Below are positions 40,084-43,339 of a stretch of 43,339 nucleotides of DNA, piece by piece. The notes under the pieces were generated by a model, which was not told where the DNA came from, made no database searches, and worked only from the letters and a program-made list of their open reading frames with translations. The position numbers and the translations under genes were made by a program. The stretch is from Gammaproteobacteria bacterium (GTDB lineage Bacteria; Pseudomonadota; Gammaproteobacteria; Arenicellales; Poriferihabitantaceae): the NCBI GenBank assembly GCA_028817405.1, contig JAPPPS010000009.1, forward strand, positions 1 through 43,339. The letters are read 5' to 3'. How positions within the stretch are numbered: the stretch's first letter is position 1; the number at the start of each line of letters is the position of its first letter.

Positions 40084-40788
40084 ATGCTGGAGGTTTTGAT
40101 TCTCGCGGCCGGGCGCGGGCGACGGTTGCGGCCGCTGACCGACTCCACGCCCAAGGCGCTGCTGCAAGTCGGCGCGGAGTCGCTGATTGAACGCCACTTG
40201 CGGCGGTTGGCGGCGCAAGGTTTCGGCGAGGTGGTCATCAACTTGGCGTGGCTCGGCGAACAAATTCGCGCGCAACTCGGCGACGGCCGGCGTTTCGGTT
40301 TGCGCATTCGATACTCCGAGGAACCGGCCGGCGCGCTGGAGACCGGCGGCGGCATCGCGCGCGCGCTGCGGCAACTGCGCGGCGACCCGTTCCTGGTCAT
40401 CAACGCCGATATTTTGTGCGACTTTGATTTTGCATCGCTTGGCGTGGCGGAGGCCGATGACATGCAGTTGGCGCTGGTGGAAAACCCGCGGGGCGATTCA
40501 AGTGATGTCGCGGCCGGCGGCGATTTCGCGCTGCGCGATGGGCGGTTGTTGTTGCCGGGTGGCGACGCAGGGACTTGGACTTACGCCGGCATCGGCTGCT
40601 TTCGCCGTCGCGCATTTGATGCTTTCGATGCGGCGACCGCGGCGCGCTTTCCGTTGTTGCCGGTGATTGAGCGCGCCATCGCCGGCGGCCGGGCCGGCGG
40701 CCAGATTCACCGTGGGCAGTGGCTGGATGTCGGGACACCGGAGCGTTTGGCGGAGGCGCAACGGCGGGTCGGCGAACCGCGACGGTAA
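40084..40788 (+). CDS. murU: N-acetylmuramate alpha-1-phosphate uridylyltransferase-like nucleotidyltransferase
   Basis: This 234-residue sugar-1-phosphate nucleotidyltransferase has the NTP-binding motif VLILAAGRGRRLRPLTDSTPKALLQVG. It then shows the MurU-like course VVINLAWLGEQIRAQLGDG, RFGLRIRYSEEP-ALETGGGIARAL, FLVINADILCDFDF and HRGQWLDVGTPERLAEA. In pseudomonads MurU recycles MurNAc-1-phosphate to UDP-MurNAc, which bypasses MurA. Its usual kinase partner AmgK is not in the window. Mannose-1-phosphate guanylyltransferase is the close alternative. The ATG at 40084 fits the family start best; a GTG at 40060, overlapping the pyrE stop, would add eight residues. Confidence 0.82.
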   Translation: MLEVLILAAGRGRRLRPLTDSTPKALLQVGAESLIERHLRRLAAQGFGEVVINLAWLGEQIRAQLGDGRRFGLRIRYSEEPAGALETGGGIARALRQLRGDPFLVINADILCDFDFASLGVAEADDMQLALVENPRGDSSDVAAGGDFALRDGRLLLPGGDAGTWTYAGIGCFRRRAFDAFDAATAARFPLLPVIERAIAGGRAGGQIHRGQWLDVGTPERLAEAQRRVGEPRR

Positions 40789-40852
40789 CGGCGGCGATAA
40801 CGGTGTCGATAACCGCGGCAATAACGGTGTCAACATCCGCGGCGACAACCGT

Positions 40853-41710
40853 TCAATCAAACTGCTCAAGCAACCGTCGCAGCAACGCATCCTCGACTTC
40901 GCCGATGTCCACCGCCGGCAATCGCGCGCGCATCTGCGTCACTTCCAAGTCGGCATAGCCGCACGGGTCGATGCGCCGGTATGGGCGCAAGTCCATGTCG
41001 ACATTCAAACTTAAACCGTGGTAACAGCAACCGCGTTTAATGCGCAATCCTAACGCGGCGATTTTGGCGGCGTTGTCACCGTCGCTACCGTCGCCACCGT
41101 CGCGCAAATAAACCCCCGGCGCGCCGGCGCAACGCCCGGCATCGAGACCGTAGTCCGCCAACAACTCGATGACCGCTTGCTCGATGCGACAGACCAATGA
41201 CTTGACGCCAATGCCGCGGCGTTTTAAGTCCAGCAACAAATAGGCGATGAGTTGGCCCGGCGCGTGATAGGTGATGTCGCCGCCGCGGTCGCTGTGGATG
41301 ACCGGGATGTCGGTGGCGGGGATTTCGAGCGCGCGGTTTCGAGCGTTGCTACCGTCGCCGTCGCGGCTGTCGTCACCGTCACCGTCACCAGAATCGAAAG
41401 CCGCGGCAACGCCATCACCGTCACCACCCCGCGGCAACACCCGGCAACCGGTCCCCTGGGTGAACACCGCCGCATGCTGCAACAACCAAATCTGGTCAGC
41501 GTCGCCGGGCGCGCGCCGCGCGGTGAAGTCGCGCATCGCCTCCCACACCGGACCATAGTCGCGCAACCCCAAACGCCGCACCACCACGCCGCGCGATTCG
41601 GCGGCGTTCACCGTCGCGCCCTGCTCCGCCGCGTCATTCACCGTCGCCACCGTCGCCACCACCGTCGCCGCCACCGTCGCATTGGAATCAACTCGCGCCG
41701 CATCCACCAT
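40853..41710 (-). CDS. lipB: Octanoyl-[acyl-carrier-protein]-protein N-octanoyltransferase
   Basis: This enzyme moves octanoate from ACP to lipoyl domains, the first step of de novo lipoylation. From the ATG at 41710 it has 285 residues, about 70 more than E. coli LipB. Family blocks are LRDYGPVWEAMRDFT, the RGGDITYHAPGQLIAYLLLDL substrate block, AAKIAALGLRIKRGCCYHGLSLNVDMDLRPY with the catalytic Lys, and DPCGYADLEVTQM with the catalytic Cys. Three low-complexity stretches interrupt it: an N-terminal Ala/Thr/Val run, a GDGDG/DGDGSN insertion after CRVLPRG, and GGDGSDGD before the Lys block. The gene starts 7 bases after the carboxypeptidase stop; ybeD, often found between them, is absent. Confidence 0.93.
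   Translation of the reverse strand: MVDAARVDSNATVAATVVATVATVNDAAEQGATVNAAESRGVVVRRLGLRDYGPVWEAMRDFTARRAPGDADQIWLLQHAAVFTQGTGCRVLPRGGDGDGVAAAFDSGDGDGDDSRDGDGSNARNRALEIPATDIPVIHSDRGGDITYHAPGQLIAYLLLDLKRRGIGVKSLVCRIEQAVIELLADYGLDAGRCAGAPGVYLRDGGDGSDGDNAAKIAALGLRIKRGCCYHGLSLNVDMDLRPYRRIDPCGYADLEVTQMRARLPAVDIGEVEDALLRRLLEQFD
41350..41427 (-). repeat. In-frame Gly-Asp array in lipB
   Basis: Coding-strand GACGGT/GATGGC-type hexamers encode GGDGDGVAAAFDSGDGDGDDSRDGDGS between two conserved LipB blocks. Shorter ACCGTCGCC arrays in the same gene lie at 41070-41104 and 41607-41682. Confidence 0.85.
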
Positions 41711-41717
41711 GCGCCGT

Positions 41718-42896
41718 TCAATGCGTGAGTTGAAAAACCATGCGCTTGAACCAGTCAACCAGCCGCGAACCCCACGCGCCCGGCGGATAATCCGCGTCGG
41801 TTTGCAATGCCGCGTCGCGCACCGTGACGCCGTCGAACTGCACCTCGATGCGCCCGACCGTCTGCCCGGTTTGCAATGGCGCGTCGAGGCTCGCCGGCAA
41901 CGCCAACTTGCCGGAGAGTTGCGCCGCATCGCCTTTCGGGTGGATGATTTGGATGCCGCCGGGGACCACCACCCGCGCTTGCGCCGCCTGCCCGAACCAC
42001 AACGGCAATTCCTTGACGGTCGCGCCCGCGGCGTAGACTTCGCGACTGCGGTAGGCGGCGTAACCGTATTGCAGCAACGCGTGAACTTGGTCAGCGCGCG
42101 CTTGCATACTCGGCGCGCCGATGACCGTGGCGATGAGGCGCATGCCATCGCGCGCGGCGGTGCCGATGAGGCAGTAGCCGGCCTTTTCGGTGTAGCCGGT
42201 CTTGATGCCGTCCACGCTCGGGTCGCGCTTCAATAAACTGTTGCGGTTGCGCTGGGTGATGCCGTTGTAGGTGAATTCTTGCTCCGAATACAAACGGTAG
42301 TCGCGCGGGAAACGGTGAATCAACGCGCGCGTGAGAATGGTCATGTCGAGCGCGGAACTATAATGTTGCGGATGCGGCAGGCCGCTGCTGTTGACGAAGT
42401 GACTGTCGTTCATGCCGAGTCGCGCGGCGGTTTGATTCATCAACGCCGCGAAGCCGGCCTCGTTGCCGCCGAGATGTTCGGCCAACGCCACGGCCGCGTC
42501 GTTGCCGGATTGAATGATGAGTCCGCGCAGTAAATTTTCGATGCTAACCCGTGTGCCGACGCGGATAAACATCTTCGAGCCGCCGGTGCGCCATGCTTTT
42601 TCGCTCACCGGCACTTCGTCTTGCCGCGAAATCTCGCCGCGCGCCAAGGCGTCAAACACCAGATAACCGGTCATCAGTTTCGTCAAACTCGCCGGCTCGA
42701 TACGCGCCTCCATATTCGCGCCGCCGATAATCCAACCGCTGCCAAAGTCGGCAAGCAGCCAAGAATCCGCATCCACCACCGGCGCCGGCAACACCGACTC
42801 CAACACCGCCGGCAACGGTTGCAACGGCAACTCCTGCGACTCGGCAACCGCCGGCGCCGCGCACAACAACGCAAACAATAAAATGTATTTCCGCAT
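41718..42896 (-). CDS. dacC: Serine-type D-Ala-D-Ala carboxypeptidase (PBP5/6 family)
   Basis: This 392-residue periplasmic penicillin-binding protein trims the terminal D-Ala of peptidoglycan stem peptides. Residues 1-18 (RKYILLFALLCAAPAVA) are a signal peptide, which sets the start at 42896 rather than the longer track ORF. The active-site motifs are PASLTKLMTGYLVF (SxxK), IIQSGNDAAVALAEH (SxN) and SVDGIKTGYTEKAGYCL (KTG). A C-terminal PBP5-type beta domain follows (KELPLWFGQAAQARVVVPGG), and the last residues, RLVDWFKRMVFQLTH, form an amphipathic membrane anchor. lipB follows 7 bases downstream, an arrangement like that in enteric bacteria. dacA is an equally good name. Confidence 0.93.
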   Translation of the reverse strand: MRKYILLFALLCAAPAVAESQELPLQPLPAVLESVLPAPVVDADSWLLADFGSGWIIGGANMEARIEPASLTKLMTGYLVFDALARGEISRQDEVPVSEKAWRTGGSKMFIRVGTRVSIENLLRGLIIQSGNDAAVALAEHLGGNEAGFAALMNQTAARLGMNDSHFVNSSGLPHPQHYSSALDMTILTRALIHRFPRDYRLYSEQEFTYNGITQRNRNSLLKRDPSVDGIKTGYTEKAGYCLIGTAARDGMRLIATVIGAPSMQARADQVHALLQYGYAAYRSREVYAAGATVKELPLWFGQAAQARVVVPGGIQIIHPKGDAAQLSGKLALPASLDAPLQTGQTVGRIEVQFDGVTVRDAALQTDADYPPGAWGSRLVDWFKRMVFQLTH

Positions 42897-42949
42897 GGAC
42901 AGCGCCCGGGGGGAATGAAACGCGATTGTAACCGCTGCGCCCGATTGAT

Positions 42950-43076
42950 GCCACGCCCGCAACCTCCCCGCCGCCACGCCCGCAGTCATCTCACCGCCAC
43001 ACCGAGCCCTCACCGCCGCGCTTGCAGTCCCTCACCGCCACGCCCGCAATCCCCTCACCGCCACGCCCGCAGTCTG
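42950..43076. repeat. Imperfect tandem array CTCACCGCCACGCCCGCAGTC
   Basis: About five imperfect units of roughly 20-25 bases lie upstream of dacC, for example CACCGCCACGCCCGCAATCC and CACCGCCACGCCCGCAGTCT. The unit resembles the arm of type C hairpins (GCGGGCGTGACGGT). Confidence 0.75.
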
Positions 43077-43131
43077 TTAAGCGGGCGCGCGCCCACCACT
43101 CCGGTGGCAACCGCCCCAACTGCCACTCCGG

Positions 43132-43157
43132 TGGCAACCGGAGTCCAGAGTCTTTCG
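43132..43157 (+). repeat. Short hairpin module, type A
   Basis: CACTCCGGTGGCAACCGGAGTCCAGAGTCTTT has a slightly different loop (TGGCAA). With the type D module at 43178 it forms a facing pair, CCAGAGTCTTT then AAAGACTCTGG. Confidence 0.7.
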
Positions 43158-43177
43158 TTGGATTTCTCGCAAAGTCA

Positions 43178-43239
43178 ATTAAAGACTCTGGACTCCCGCT
43201 CTACGGCGGGAGTTGCGGCGCTTCGCGCCGCGGAATTAA
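43178..43239 (+). repeat. Double-hairpin module, type D
   Basis: AATTAAAGACTCTGGACTCCCGCTCTACGGCGGGAGTTGCGGCGCTTCGCGCCGCGGAATTAA is nearly identical to 1032-1090, over 42 kb away. Confidence 0.85.
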
Positions 43240-43287
43240 GTGCGGCGGTGACGGTCGAACCGCTGGCGATGGCCGGAAGATGCCGGG

Positions 43288-43339
43288 GCCGTCATTCCGT
43301 GCGGTAGAGGAATAAGGAAGCGTAGCGCCACTATTCCTC
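43288..43339 (+). repeat. Long hairpin module, type B, cut by the window end
   Basis: GCCGTCATTCCGTGCGGTAGAG then GAATAAGGAAGCGTAGCGCCACTATTCCTC. Compared with copy 1 the inner arms have changed together (GAGAAACA...TGTTTCTC against GAGGAATA...TATTCCTC), so pairing is kept. Confidence 0.8.

Overview
The window is high-GC DNA that reads as a chromosome segment of a gammaproteobacterium. The evidence is a yggS-proC-yggT cluster, a CsiV-family protein, AmpG and MurU for peptidoglycan recycling, a dac-lipB pair, RlmD and PyrE. Gene calls rest on reading the translated ORFs and recalling family motifs. No database search was run, so the genus is not assigned. Most apparent ORFs opposite real genes are high-GC shadows and are left out.

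Layout. Positions 1-1433 are gene-free and full of hairpin repeats. Next come tag and htpG (convergent) and a Rieske oxygenase divergent from htpG. A betaine-type ABC transporter follows (proX-proV-proW, minus strand). Positions 9570-15645 (minus) hold a surface-polysaccharide cluster: three family-2-like glycosyltransferases, a glycosyltransferase/phosphoglycosyl-transferase fusion and two tandem sulfotransferases. Positions 15704-20284 (minus) hold an acyl-CoA dehydrogenase, an SDR, an L-carnitine dehydrogenase-thioesterase fusion and a beta-keto-acid cleavage enzyme. Two more glycosyltransferases follow; one carries a run of 21 C near its 5' end and could be phase variable. After these come a Leptospira-type citramalate synthase, csiV, ampG, yggT-proC-yggS, rlmD, a PolB-like exonuclease, a quinone oxidoreductase and a small HTH-like protein.

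Positions 32586-38235 (minus) encode an NAD-dependent formate dehydrogenase: fdsA plus a fused fdsG-fdsB. An orphan DNA methyltransferase lies between the two. Upstream is an AT-richer gene with a ribbon-helix-helix-like N terminus, a strong sigma70-type promoter and palindromic operators. The right end has pyrE-murU and, convergently, lipB and a D,D-carboxypeptidase.

How the genes fit together. The ABC transporter, carnitine dehydrogenase/thioesterase, cleavage enzyme and Rieske oxygenase make a plausible route: uptake of quaternary amines, carnitine to dehydrocarnitine, then betainyl-CoA plus acetoacetate, then glycine betaine, then oxidative demethylation. Demethylation releases one-carbon units, and formate dehydrogenase could oxidise the resulting formate. 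This link is inference.

Two features cut across the whole window. The first is a family of intergenic hairpin modules that share the boundary motif CCAGAGTCTTTAATT or its complement. The second is a set of in-frame (GACGGT)n-like arrays encoding Gly-Asp runs inside otherwise conserved housekeeping proteins.
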